Assembly (NCBI GenBank): GCA_900770525.1
Contig: CAAHDT010000021.1
Span: 1-61,834, forward strand
Length of the DNA: 61,834 nucleotides
Direction: 5' to 3'
Source of the DNA: Candidatus Gastranaerophilales bacterium
Lineage (GTDB): Bacteria; Cyanobacteriota; Vampirovibrionia; Gastranaerophilales; Gastranaerophilaceae
Shown: positions 8,892 through 17,394 of the stretch, piece after piece
Position numbering within the stretch: the first letter of the stretch is position 1
Layout of the letters: every line of letters starts with the position of its first letter
Program-made: the position numbers and the translations under genes
Notes under the pieces: model-generated
Seen by the model: only the letters and a program-made list of their open reading frames with translations
What the model was told of the DNA's origin: nothing
Database searches by the model: none

Positions 8892-9641
8892 TTGAGCACG
8901 AGCGCAGACAAGAGTTTAGAAGAAAATATTGTATTAAAAGCAGATTTAGCTGCAAATTTTTTAGAAAAGGCAAATTCACTTTGCGAAAATAAGTTATATA
9001 AAGAGGCAATTGCTATATACTTAAATGCAATTTTATTAAACAGAAGTGACGTAAATTCTTATTATGGTTTGGGGATTTGTTACAAACATCTTGGAAAATA
9101 TGCAAAGGCTATAAAGAACCTTGAAATTGCCTCAGAGTTAAATCCGGAATTTTATGAAGTATTTTATGAGTTGGGAATTTGCCACTTGTTAGAGGGCATT
9201 CCTTGTGGAGCAATAAAAAACTTTGTAAGGGCAATTCAAATTAATCCCGAAAACCCGAATGCGATTTTGCAGTTAGGGATTGCTCATGAATTGGCAGAAG
9301 AAGAGGATATGGCTCTTATGGTATACCAAAAGCTTATTGAAAATTCTCCTAATTTTGTAAAAGCTTACGAGCATAAATCAACTCTTTTGATGAAACTTGG
9401 CAAATATCTTGAAGCTATGAGTGTTTTAGTTGAATTAATAAAAGTTCACCCTGCATATTCGCCTGCATATTTGGGGATTGCTACTTGTCTTGACAAAACA
9501 GGGCAACAAAAAGATGCTCAGAGATATTACAGAAAGTTTTTACAAAAACGTCCTCTTGATATTAACGCAGAATTTGCAAAAGCAAGAATGGAAAAACTTA
9601 AGTCAGTAAAAAGACGTAATAATTATTTAAGTTTAGTATAA
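8892..9641 (+). CDS. TPR-repeat protein
   Basis: 249 aa starting at TTG, with AGAGG about 7 nt upstream. The GTG at 8875 runs into an in-frame TGA, which supports the TTG. It is built of about five to six tetratricopeptide repeats, recognisable by the Y/F-YGLG-[IV]CY...G.Y..A and LNPE/INPEN spacing, ending in a basic tail. TPRs are protein-interaction scaffolds. There is no signal peptide or membrane segment, so a cytoplasmic location is expected. It converges on the parvulin gene with one base between the two stops, leaving no room for a terminator. No partner can be named. Confidence 0.85.
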   Translation: MSTSADKSLEENIVLKADLAANFLEKANSLCENKLYKEAIAIYLNAILLNRSDVNSYYGLGICYKHLGKYAKAIKNLEIASELNPEFYEVFYELGICHLLEGIPCGAIKNFVRAIQINPENPNAILQLGIAHELAEEEDMALMVYQKLIENSPNFVKAYEHKSTLLMKLGKYLEAMSVLVELIKVHPAYSPAYLGIATCLDKTGQQKDAQRYYRKFLQKRPLDINAEFAKARMEKLKSVKRRNNYLSLV

Positions 9642-9642
9642 A

Positions 9643-10017
9643 TTACTTTTTATCAACAACTTTAATCAAATGCCATCCAAATTGGGTGTGAACCGGAGAT
9701 GAAACCTCTCCGACATTCATTGAAAAAGCTTTAGATTCAAACTCGGGTACCATTTGCCCATGCCCGAAATAGCCAAGATATCCGCCGTTTTGTCCTGACG
9801 GACATAGTGAATATTTTTGTGCATAATACTCAAAGCTTCCGCCGTTGTCGATTTCTTTCTTGATTGCGACAGCTTCTGCTGCTGTTTTTACTAAAATATG
9901 TTCCGCTGCAACTTGTTGAGGAGCGTCCGGCTGTTCGTCAGTCTTATATCCCCAAGCGAAGGCGGAACCTGTTAATAATACTAATATTGCAAATAATCTG
10001 ATAATTAAATTTTTCAT
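9643..10017 (-). CDS. Secreted parvulin-type peptidyl-prolyl cis-trans isomerase
   Basis: 124 aa: a signal peptide (residues 1-21, ending SAFA) followed by a single, almost complete parvulin domain. Signatures are AEHILVKT at its start, F..YA..YS.CPS...GG.LG.F..G.MV.EFE..AF, and the ending V.TQFGWHLIKV. PpiC/SurA-type isomerases speed proline isomerisation during folding of exported proteins in the periplasm. There is no SurA-type chaperone domain, so this is a minimal stand-alone enzyme. Upstream minus-strand neighbour is rsmD, 34 bp away. Confidence 0.9.
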   Translation of the reverse strand: MKNLIIRLFAILVLLTGSAFAWGYKTDEQPDAPQQVAAEHILVKTAAEAVAIKKEIDNGGSFEYYAQKYSLCPSGQNGGYLGYFGHGQMVPEFESKAFSMNVGEVSSPVHTQFGWHLIKVVDKK

Positions 10018-10051
10018 AACAGAATGATACTATGGAAATTAAAAAAATCAA

Positions 10052-10573
10052 CTAATCTTTTTGGGTAATAAAAGTGATAAATTTATCTCCATATTTTTTC
10101 TGTTTGAGTATATCCCAACCATTCAAACTTACCTCTGTGACATGTTCTAAGATTACTATTCCATGTGTAATGTTTTTTATTGTTTCAAGGCTGTTTTCAT
10201 ATATACCGGAATAATATGGTGGGTCAATATAAATTACATCAAAATTTTGTTCAAGTTTAGGGATTATTTTTAGGCTGTCGCCAATATATAATTTTGGCGA
10301 TTTAGGAAATTTTTTGAAATTACTTTTTATGATGTTTGCAGATTTCGGGTGTTTTTCAATTGCAACGACATTATCAAATCCTCTGGATATTGCTTCTAAT
10401 CCCATTACACCTGAGCCCGCAAACATATCTAAAAAACTTGCTCCTTCAAAGTCTATTAGTGCTTGCAAGGTATTAAAAACGCTCATTCTTACTTTTGATA
10501 ATGTTGGACGCGTAATATTTTCGTCCGGTGTATTTATTTTTTGCCCTTTGTATATTCCTGCTGTTATATTCAT
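10052..10573 (-). CDS. rsmD: 16S rRNA (guanine(966)-N2)-methyltransferase
   Basis: 173 aa, close to the usual RsmD length. Motifs: the N-terminal G.YKGQ.I.TP....RPT..KVR.SVFN.L block, SAM-binding LDMFAGSGVMGLEAISRG (about residues 48-65), and the catalytic DPPY tetrad (about 117-120). RsmD methylates N2 of G966 in 16S rRNA during 30S assembly. It is transcribed divergently from fixC across a 59-bp gap. No clear Shine-Dalgarno precedes the ATG. Confidence 0.93.
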   Translation of the reverse strand: MNITAGIYKGQKINTPDENITRPTLSKVRMSVFNTLQALIDFEGASFLDMFAGSGVMGLEAISRGFDNVVAIEKHPKSANIIKSNFKKFPKSPKLYIGDSLKIIPKLEQNFDVIYIDPPYYSGIYENSLETIKNITHGIVILEHVTEVSLNGWDILKQKKYGDKFITFITQKD

Positions 10574-10632
10574 ATAAAGTATTTTACAATGAACAAATTT
10601 TATTGTATAATACCAATACGAGTGAGGAGTTT

Positions 10633-11946
10633 ATGACAGAAGACAGAGTGAAAAATAAAACGGATGTTATAGTTGTCGGTGCAGGTCCTGCAGGAATTTC
10701 TGCTGCAATAACGGTTGCGAGAGCCGGTTTTGAAGTTGTTTTGATTGAGCGTGGAACTTTTGTAGGCAGCAAAAATGTTTTTGGCGGAGCTATTTATGCT
10801 CAAGCTGTCAAAGAAATTTTTCCGAATTTTGAAGAGTCTGCCCCTCTTGAAAGGAAAAGTGTCGAACATAAGTTTACCATTCTTGGTGAAGATGACAGTA
10901 CGGTAATATCTTATAAGAAAATTCCACAAAATGCCGTCAGTTATTCTGTTATAAGGGGAAAATTTGACCGTTGGATGGCAGAAGAAGCCAAAAAAGAAGG
11001 CGTTTTCCTTGTAGAAGAAACGGTTGTAAGAGAACTTCTTGTGGAAAATGAGCAGGTTGTTGGAGTTCGAACAGAACTTGAAGATTACTATGCAAATATA
11101 GTTATTCTTGCAGACGGCGTAAACTCGCTTCTTGCAAAGCAAATTGGTTTGAGGGAAGATATTGAGCCTAAAGATGTTGCTGTTTCTGTAAAAGAAGTGA
11201 TTAAGTTGGATAAAAATATCATCAATGACAGATTTTTGGTTGATGATGATGAAGGGTGTATCTATGAATTGTTCGGCGGTTCAATGCTTGGAAAACTCGG
11301 ACTTGGTTTTATTTACACAAACAAAGAAAGTGTAAGTATCGGGCTTGGAATTACGCTTGATGAACTTACGCAAACCAAAATTAAGCCGTATGAGTTACTT
11401 GCAAAAATAAAAGAACATCCGACAATTGCTCCATTATTAAAGGGGGAAGAAGTTATAGAGTATTCTGCTCACCTTATTCCGGAAGGCGGTTATAATAAAA
11501 TTCCTACATTAAGCGGTGCCGGAGTAATGATTGTTGGCGATGCGGCAATGCTTGTTAATAATATGCACTGGGAAGGAACTAATCTTGCAATGATTAGCGG
11601 AAAACTTGCAGGAGAAACTGCAATTGTCGCTTTAGAAAAACAAGATTACAGCGAAAATGCACTTGCAAGATATCAGGAATTTATGGAAAAATCTTTTATA
11701 ATGAAAGATTTGTACACTTATAGAAACCTTATGGATATTGTCCATGAAAAGAAAGAAGTTTTCTTTGATACTTATTTCAAAAAAATTAATGCGTTTTTTG
11801 AGATGTTTACATCGGTTGATGGAACTCCAAAACGTGAATTGTATCGAAAATTTATTTTCGACTTTTTGAAAGAACGTGGATTTAAAGGACTATGCAGTGA
11901 TTTCTGGGCAATAATTAAACTAGTATGGAGTGTGTTGGTGAAATGA
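10633..11946 (+). CDS. fixC: FixC-type electron-transfer flavoprotein:quinone oxidoreductase
   Basis: 437 aa from the ATG at 10633, which has GAGGAG upstream; an upstream in-frame extension would add a hydrophobic tail lacking an SD. An N-terminal Rossmann FAD motif (VIVVGAGPAGISAA, about 12-25), the FGGAIYAQ loop, a GDAAMLVNNMHWEGTNLAM region and the C-terminal layout match FixC/YdiS. These FAD enzymes pass electrons from an FixAB-type ETF to quinone, or take part in flavin bifurcation, together with the ferredoxin-like FixX. The fixX ATG overlaps this stop codon (ATGA). No fixA or fixB lies in the window. Confidence 0.9.
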   Translation: MTEDRVKNKTDVIVVGAGPAGISAAITVARAGFEVVLIERGTFVGSKNVFGGAIYAQAVKEIFPNFEESAPLERKSVEHKFTILGEDDSTVISYKKIPQNAVSYSVIRGKFDRWMAEEAKKEGVFLVEETVVRELLVENEQVVGVRTELEDYYANIVILADGVNSLLAKQIGLREDIEPKDVAVSVKEVIKLDKNIINDRFLVDDDEGCIYELFGGSMLGKLGLGFIYTNKESVSIGLGITLDELTQTKIKPYELLAKIKEHPTIAPLLKGEEVIEYSAHLIPEGGYNKIPTLSGAGVMIVGDAAMLVNNMHWEGTNLAMISGKLAGETAIVALEKQDYSENALARYQEFMEKSFIMKDLYTYRNLMDIVHEKKEVFFDTYFKKINAFFEMFTSVDGTPKRELYRKFIFDFLKERGFKGLCSDFWAIIKLVWSVLVK

Positions 11947-12218
11947 ATTTAGATAAAGATTTAGCAACATTAAAATATACGCCTGATACGGTTTCACATT
12001 TGAAACCCAATAATGAGGATTGTAAAACTTGTAAATACAGACCTTGTGAGAATGTATGTCCTGCAGGGGTTTATGAGTGGTTAGAAGATGAACAAAAATT
12101 ACTTGTAAAATATGAAAATTGTCTTGAGTGCGGTGCTTGCAGAATTGCTTGTGAAAAAAAATCACTTGAGTGGGAGTACCCTAAAGGCACAAAAGGTGTA
12201 ATGTTTAAAAAAGGATAA
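11943..12218 (+). CDS. fixX: FixX-type ferredoxin-like protein
   Basis: 91 aa from the ATG that overlaps the fixC stop. Two cysteine clusters are visible: C27-x2-C30-x4-C35-x3-C39, and C60-x2-C63-x2-C66-x3-C70 (CLECGACRIAC), with the family motif VCPAG..E. The second cluster is a complete 4Fe-4S site and the first is the partly degenerate set typical of FixX. It works with FixC as the iron-sulfur half of an ETF:quinone oxidoreductase. The partner flavoprotein genes fixAB must lie elsewhere or be missing. Confidence 0.9.
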   Translation: MNLDKDLATLKYTPDTVSHLKPNNEDCKTCKYRPCENVCPAGVYEWLEDEQKLLVKYENCLECGACRIACEKKSLEWEYPKGTKGVMFKKG

Positions 12219-12236
12219 TATATAAGGAGAGATATC

Positions 12237-12605
12237 ATGAAAGAAGAGTACAGTAACAGACATAGACGTTGGTATGACAAAGATCCTGTTTTGTCACAAG
12301 CAATTGAAACACTTGAACACAGTAGTGATGAAACTCAAATCAGAGTAGCATTAAATCTTATCAAAATTATTATTGAGCACAATATTGAAGATGAAAAGTT
12401 TGAAGCTGTTGAAGATATAATTAATGCTGTTGGTTCAGGATTAGATGATAATAGAAAAGGTCGTTGGTACGATATAGATTCAACTGTTAGAACAGCTATG
12501 AACATGTTACAGAATTGCCCTGAAGCGACTCAAAGAATTATTGCTAAAGAAATGGCAAAAATGGTTGTTGATAAAATTAAAACCAATAATGACGATGAAG
12601 AATAA
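12237..12605 (+). CDS. Small soluble protein with an internal duplication, unknown function
   Basis: 122 aa, with SD AAGGAG just before the ATG. It consists of two copies of one helical unit: RRWYDKDPVLSQAIETLE (about 8-25) with its helical tail, and GRWYDIDSTVRTAMNMLQ (about 65-82) with a matching tail. The [RG]RWYD.D..[VL]..A...L signature is conserved between copies. The charged, helix-rich composition and lack of a signal peptide suggest a cytoplasmic protein. It follows fixX by 18 bp and may share its transcript, which ends at the hairpin at 12630-12662. No family recognised. Confidence 0.75.
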   Translation: MKEEYSNRHRRWYDKDPVLSQAIETLEHSSDETQIRVALNLIKIIIEHNIEDEKFEAVEDIINAVGSGLDDNRKGRWYDIDSTVRTAMNMLQNCPEATQRIIAKEMAKMVVDKIKTNNDDEE

Positions 12606-12629
12606 TTATTATGTTTGAGTTTGTTAAGG

Positions 12630-12662
12630 CAGCCATTATATTTTGTATAATGGCTGTTTTTT
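12630..12662 (+). terminator. Rho-independent terminator after the fixCX-hypothetical unit
   Basis: Perfect 11-bp stem CAGCCATTATA / TATAATGGCTG around a TTTTG loop, followed by six Ts. It sits 24 bp after the stop of the 122-aa gene and before polA. Confidence 0.9.
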
Positions 12663-12724
12663 AAGTTTATTATTCTTAAGCTTTGTAATTGATAAAACAT
12701 CTTTTTTGTGGAAAAATTTATAAT

Positions 12725-15583
12725 ATGGGAAAACATAAAACATTACTTTTGATTGATGGACACGCACTTGCGTTTAGAGAATATTATGCATTAGAGCGTA
12801 CCGGCATGAAAACGTCTTCCGGTCAACCTACTTGGGCAGTTTTTGGCTTTTTTAAAGCAGTTTTTGACCTGCTGAAAAGTTCAAAGATTAAAACTGATGC
12901 AATTGCAGTTACGTTTGACGTAAGTCATCATACTTTTCGTGTTGACAAATACGAAAAATATAAAAGTAACCGTCAACAAATGCCTGATAATATGCGCTCC
13001 CAAATGGATTTGATATATGATGGGTTGAGAGCTTTCAGTATTCCTATTTATACGAAAGAAGGTTATGAAGCAGATGATGTAATCGGAACAATTTCTAAAA
13101 AAGCTTGTGAATTAGGGCATAAGGTTTTAATTTTAACAGGTGATCAGGACGCATTTCAGCTTATAGACAAAAACGGATGTGTAAAGGTTATTTTGCCTTC
13201 CAAAGGCGAATTAAAAGAATTTGGGTGGGAAGAAGTTTTTCAAAAACTTGGAGTTTATCCTGACCAAATTATTGATTATAAAGCATTGAGAGGTGATACG
13301 TCAGATTGTATCCCAGGAATTCATGGAATTGGCGAAAAAACTGCTCAAACATTGTTAAAAGATTATGGAAATTTGGAAAATGTTTTAGCTCATATTGATG
13401 ATATTACGCAAAAATCTCTTAAAACAAAACTTGAAACAGGTGTTGAAGATGCAAAGCTAAGTTATTTCTTGGCAACTATCATTAGAGATTTGGAGATCGA
13501 TTTTAATTTTGAAACTGCAAAAGTTGAATTGCCTGATATTACAAAAGTTACTGAATATTTAAAACAAATGCAATTCCACGGATTTATAAAAAATATTAAT
13601 CAAATTTTATCAACATTTAGTCCGGAATTGCATGTTGAAGAACTTGCAACTACAGCTTATCAAGTGCAGCCAGCGAAAAATAAAACTAATTCAAATGAGA
13701 TGCAGCTAGGGCTTTTTGAACAAGCAGTAAGTGCTGAAATTAATAAAAATGATGAGAATTTTTCTTCAAAATTAGTCAATAATATGGATGATTTGAAGGA
13801 TTTGTGCAATACATTGGGTAGTCAAAAACTTATTGCCCTTAACATAAAATCTGAATACAAAAATGCTGTTGAAAACAGGTTAATTGGAATATCTATTGCT
13901 TATAAAGATGGTTTGAAATTTGAAAATAATTCTTTATCCGGTGGTAATGGGGATATCCAAGCCTTTTATATTCCGTTAAGTCATTCAACAACTCCGATAT
14001 TAAGTTATGATGATGTACTTTCAAAGTTAAAGCCTTTGTTGGAAAGTGCAGATATCAAAAAAACAACTTATGATGTAAAAAACGATTATAATGTCTTAAA
14101 AACTTTTGACATAGACTTGAATGGTGTTTGTTTTGATGTTCAACTTGCAAGTTATGTGAAAAATCCATCACGTAGACATGATTTAGATATTCAATCTATT
14201 GAAAATATTGACCATGTTGTAAGTCAATTTGCTAGTCCGGTCGATATAAAAAAAGAAAAGTTAACACTAGAGAATGTTAATATTGATAAAGTTATGACTG
14301 CTGTTTGTGATGAGGCTTACACTATTATAAATTTAACTTCATATTGGGTTGAACAGCTTCAAGAAGATGAGTTAAAAGTTTTGGACGATATAGAGCTTCC
14401 ACTTTCAAAAGTATTGGCGAGAATGGAGCAAAACGGAGTTGCAATTGATGACGAATATTTAAATGAGTTGTCAACATCAATGCAAATAAAAATTAGACAA
14501 ATTGAATCTAATATTTTTACTTTATCAGGTTCTAACTTTAATGTGAATTCTCCAAAGCAAGTTAGTGAAGTTTTGTTTGATAAATTAGGTTTAAAAACCA
14601 AAAAACGCAAAAAATCAACAGGTGCAGAGGTTTTGGAAGAGTTAGCAGAAGAAAATGAAGTTGCGCGACTTATATTAGAGCATAGAAAACTTTCTAAACT
14701 AAAATCAACTTACACAGATGCATTACCTGCATTGATAAGTTTGAAGGATAATAGAATTCACACAACATTTAACCAAACTGTGACTGCAACCGGACGCTTG
14801 TCATCTTCAAATCCTAATTTGCAAAATATTCCGGCAAGAACAGAAGCTGGGAATAAAATTAGAGCTGCTTTTGTTCCTAAGGATAGAGAAAATTCACTAA
14901 TTCTTTCAGCGGATTATTCGCAAATTGAACTAAGATTACTTGCCCACATTTCAAAAGACAAGCACCTTATTGAAGCGTTTAATCATGATGTTGATGTTCA
15001 CACTTTAACGGCTTCAAAGGTTTTTGAGGTACCGATTAGCAAAGTTACTAAAGCTATGCGTATTCGCGCAAAGGCTGTAAATTTTGGGATAATATACGGT
15101 CAAAGTAAATATGGACTTGCAAAGGCTTTAGGAATTTCAAATTCCGAAGCAGAAGATTTTATAAACAAGTATTTTGAAACATATCCGAATATAAAGTTAT
15201 ATATGGAAGCAACAGTTCAACAAGCATTAGAACATGGTTTTGTGGAAACTGTATTTGGCAGACGTAGGTATTTGAAAGCAGAACTCGAAAGTCCAAACGG
15301 CATGATTAGAGAGTTTGCGAAACGTGCGGCAATTAACCAGCCAATACAAGGTACGGCTGCTGACTTAATGAAGATTGCCATGATTGATTTTGAGAAAAAA
15401 TTAGAAGAACGTAATCTTAAATCAAAGATGATAATGCAAGTGCACGATGAACTTGTTGTTGAAACATTAAAAAGCGAGTTGGATGAAGTTACAAACTTGG
15501 TAAGACAATCAATGGAACTTAATCAACCTTTGAGCGTTCCTCTTGTTGTAGATATAAATACAGGTGAAACATGGAAAGAATAG
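12725..15583 (+). CDS. polA: DNA polymerase I
   Basis: 952 aa from the ATG at 12725; a TTG 36 bp upstream is also in frame but gives an unlikely leader. N-terminal 5'-3' exonuclease/flap domain (about 1-290; LLLIDGHALAFR, YEADDVIGT, GDQDAFQL, GDTSDCIPGI). Middle 3'-5' exonuclease-like domain in which the metal-binding DxE is replaced by N373-I-K375, so proofreading is probably lost. C-terminal polymerase: motif A ADYSQIELRLLAH (D730), motif B RAKAVNFGIIYG, motif C QVHDE (D908). It fills gaps and removes primers in replication and repair. The next gene starts 13 nt before its stop. TATAAT directly abuts the ATG and no SD is seen. Confidence 0.95.
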   Translation: MGKHKTLLLIDGHALAFREYYALERTGMKTSSGQPTWAVFGFFKAVFDLLKSSKIKTDAIAVTFDVSHHTFRVDKYEKYKSNRQQMPDNMRSQMDLIYDGLRAFSIPIYTKEGYEADDVIGTISKKACELGHKVLILTGDQDAFQLIDKNGCVKVILPSKGELKEFGWEEVFQKLGVYPDQIIDYKALRGDTSDCIPGIHGIGEKTAQTLLKDYGNLENVLAHIDDITQKSLKTKLETGVEDAKLSYFLATIIRDLEIDFNFETAKVELPDITKVTEYLKQMQFHGFIKNINQILSTFSPELHVEELATTAYQVQPAKNKTNSNEMQLGLFEQAVSAEINKNDENFSSKLVNNMDDLKDLCNTLGSQKLIALNIKSEYKNAVENRLIGISIAYKDGLKFENNSLSGGNGDIQAFYIPLSHSTTPILSYDDVLSKLKPLLESADIKKTTYDVKNDYNVLKTFDIDLNGVCFDVQLASYVKNPSRRHDLDIQSIENIDHVVSQFASPVDIKKEKLTLENVNIDKVMTAVCDEAYTIINLTSYWVEQLQEDELKVLDDIELPLSKVLARMEQNGVAIDDEYLNELSTSMQIKIRQIESNIFTLSGSNFNVNSPKQVSEVLFDKLGLKTKKRKKSTGAEVLEELAEENEVARLILEHRKLSKLKSTYTDALPALISLKDNRIHTTFNQTVTATGRLSSSNPNLQNIPARTEAGNKIRAAFVPKDRENSLILSADYSQIELRLLAHISKDKHLIEAFNHDVDVHTLTASKVFEVPISKVTKAMRIRAKAVNFGIIYGQSKYGLAKALGISNSEAEDFINKYFETYPNIKLYMEATVQQALEHGFVETVFGRRRYLKAELESPNGMIREFAKRAAINQPIQGTAADLMKIAMIDFEKKLEERNLKSKMIMQVHDELVVETLKSELDEVTNLVRQSMELNQPLSVPLVVDINTGETWKE

Positions 15584-15999
15584 AAAAGAAAATATTATCG
15601 ACTATATTGGTTATTTTTTGTTTGGTTGCAGGTCAATTGACTGCAAATTGTGAGCAGTATACAGTACAACAACTTACAACACCGCAAACGGTTTCGTATG
15701 ATAATTGTACAAAGACTTATAATATTTCATCAGAAAAATTGTTTTATTTGACCTTGGCAAGTATTACTGCTAATAGATTTGAAATCAAAGAAATGCAGTC
15801 GAAAACCGGATATATTTTGTTTAAAGCTGCCAATAAAGAGTTTTTGGCAACCGTTGTTTACTTTGGTTTGAATAAAAGTATGTTGAAAATTACGCCAACA
15901 AATAATAATTATTATTTTGCTCCGGGAATTGTGACTAATATATTCAAATATATTGATATCAATGCAAACAGTTCAATTGAGTCTATTATGAAAAATTAA
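15571..15999 (+). CDS. Small exported protein of unknown function
   Basis: 142 aa overlapping the end of polA by 13 nt, so it is translationally coupled or at least cotranscribed. A basic N-terminus and hydrophobic core (residues about 8-24, ending QLTANC) form a signal peptide; the Cys context is not a canonical lipobox. The mature part begins with a Thr/Gln-rich linker and continues as alternating beta-like segments, including NRFEIKEMQSKTGYILFKA and a Tyr/Asn patch. No family recognised. Convergent with the acyltransferase gene. Confidence 0.7.
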   Translation: MERIEKKILSTILVIFCLVAGQLTANCEQYTVQQLTTPQTVSYDNCTKTYNISSEKLFYLTLASITANRFEIKEMQSKTGYILFKAANKEFLATVVYFGLNKSMLKITPTNNNYYFAPGIVTNIFKYIDINANSSIESIMKN

Positions 16000-16020
16000 A
16001 AAAACTTATCAATATGCATG

Positions 16021-16755
16021 TTAATTTATAGCTTCTTTGATTTGTTCTGAGATGTGATTTCTAAGTTTTATATCGTCCAAACCTTGCGCGAGAAATTCAT
16101 TAATATTTATTGCGGGTTGAACTTCAATATTATAATTTACTGGGCTTGTTCCGGCATCAAACGGAGAGCTGTTTTTGCATAAAAATGGATAATCTGTTGT
16201 GATTTTAATTGGAATAATGTCCACTTTTGAGGCTATTGCTATTTGAGCTGCCCCTTTATGGATTTTGATTTTTTTACCAACCTTTGTGCGAGTTCCTGTT
16301 GGAAAAATAATTATATTATATCCGTCATTTAGAGCTTCTGTTGAATTTTTAATAAATAAATCAATATCAATATCATTTACGATATAAAGAGATTTTACAA
16401 TATTACGCATTATAGGATTTTTTAATAGTTCTTTTTTCGCAAGACATAAGGATTTTGGCATACTACCAATAAGCAAAATAATATCAATAAAACTTGGGTG
16501 TGAGGCAACAACAATTTTCCCATTTATTGAGGACAAATCTCCTTTAATATTGATTTTTATAACATTGGTTTTCACCATAATAATAATAAATAACTGCCAG
16601 GCTTTTTGAACAATATTGGCAAAACATTCCCGTCTTTTTGTTCCTTTTTTAAATAAAGATACTATAGGGAAAATAACAAATCCTATTTTTAATGCTCCAA
16701 GAGCAAATATTATCATCTCAAGCAGAACTAAAAAACTTCTAAAAAATTTTTTCAT
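16021..16755 (-). CDS. PlsC-like 1-acyl-sn-glycerol-3-phosphate acyltransferase family protein
   Basis: 244 aa from the ATG that overlaps the upstream stop as TAATG; AAGGTG serves as SD. N-terminal hydrophobic segment (about 5-32), then acyltransferase motif I HPSFID (HxxxxD catalytic pair) and motif III FPTGTRT (the usual FPEGTR with T for E). It would transfer an acyl chain to a lysophosphatidate-like acceptor at the inner membrane. Its coupling to a chain-length-factor-like gene and its position beside ketosynthases suggest it anchors the product of this cluster rather than bulk phospholipid. That role is inference, by analogy with aryl polyene clusters, which contain acyltransferases. Confidence 0.85.
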   Translation of the reverse strand: MKKFFRSFLVLLEMIIFALGALKIGFVIFPIVSLFKKGTKRRECFANIVQKAWQLFIIIMVKTNVIKINIKGDLSSINGKIVVASHPSFIDIILLIGSMPKSLCLAKKELLKNPIMRNIVKSLYIVNDIDIDLFIKNSTEALNDGYNIIIFPTGTRTKVGKKIKIHKGAAQIAIASKVDIIPIKITTDYPFLCKNSSPFDAGTSPVNYNIEVQPAININEFLAQGLDDIKLRNHISEQIKEAIN

Positions 16756-17345
16756 TATTCGCACCTTGTAATTGAAAATAATTTGCTTGCGTAAATATTA
16801 CTTTTTCCGTTCAAAAAATTGATTAAATCATTAAATGAGCCCTTAATATTTGTTTTACCATTATTTTCGGATAATCTGTATTTCCCGTTTATGTTGACCA
16901 AAATTGAAATAGAAAGGCTTTTTAATTCATCTATGTTTTCTGCATAACAAAAAATAGTATCTTTACCTTGTAAAATACTTTCTAACAGACCTAAAGAGAT
17001 TGTTTCATCTCCGGCTGATATAGAGTTATAGCTGGCATGATTTTTTTCTAAAAGTGAAAATAGTCCGATACAAGCATTATGAACAGATGAACTAAAGCCT
17101 GATGGAGAAACCTCACCGTCTTCTTGGCGTTGCTTGATAAGCTTTACAACTCTTTCATAATCACCATATTCAGAAGCAAAGACAAGATTCGGTTCTCCGC
17201 CATCATAAACTTTATAAATCGTATACAATGCAGCTCGTCCAAATTTGTCAAGTTTACGTCTTGTCATCATTGGAATAAAAGTGACATCAAAATCCTCATT
17301 TTCAATATATGAAAAATTTTTTATATCAAAAAACAGTTCCTTCAT
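16755..17345 (-). CDS. Ketosynthase-like chain-length-factor-type protein
   Basis: 196 aa. It resembles the short beta-ketoacyl-synthase N-terminal-like family found in aryl polyene clusters: P..TRRKLDKFGRAAL near residues 25-40, VFASEYGDYERVVKLI, GE.SPSGFSSSVHNACIGLFS, then the SISAGDETI loop. It has no catalytic Cys-His-His set, so it is likely a structural or chain-length partner of an active ketosynthase. It is divergent from the ketosynthase at 17395 and followed immediately by the acyltransferase. The family call is from recalled motifs. Confidence 0.8.
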   Translation of the reverse strand: MKELFFDIKNFSYIENEDFDVTFIPMMTRRKLDKFGRAALYTIYKVYDGGEPNLVFASEYGDYERVVKLIKQRQEDGEVSPSGFSSSVHNACIGLFSLLEKNHASYNSISAGDETISLGLLESILQGKDTIFCYAENIDELKSLSISILVNINGKYRLSENNGKTNIKGSFNDLINFLNGKSNIYASKLFSITRCE

Positions 17346-17356
17346 GATATTATAAG

Positions 17357-17362
17357 TATAAT
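17357..17362 (+). promoter_or_regulatory. Putative -10 box for the ketosynthase-dehydratase-reductase operon
   Basis: TATAAT in the 49-bp divergent gap between the chain-length-factor-like gene and the ketosynthase. GAGG (17387-17390) gives a good SD for the ATG at 17395. No convincing -35. Confidence 0.35.
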
Positions 17363-17394
17363 ATTGTTAAAAAATTTCTGCAATATGAGGTAGT

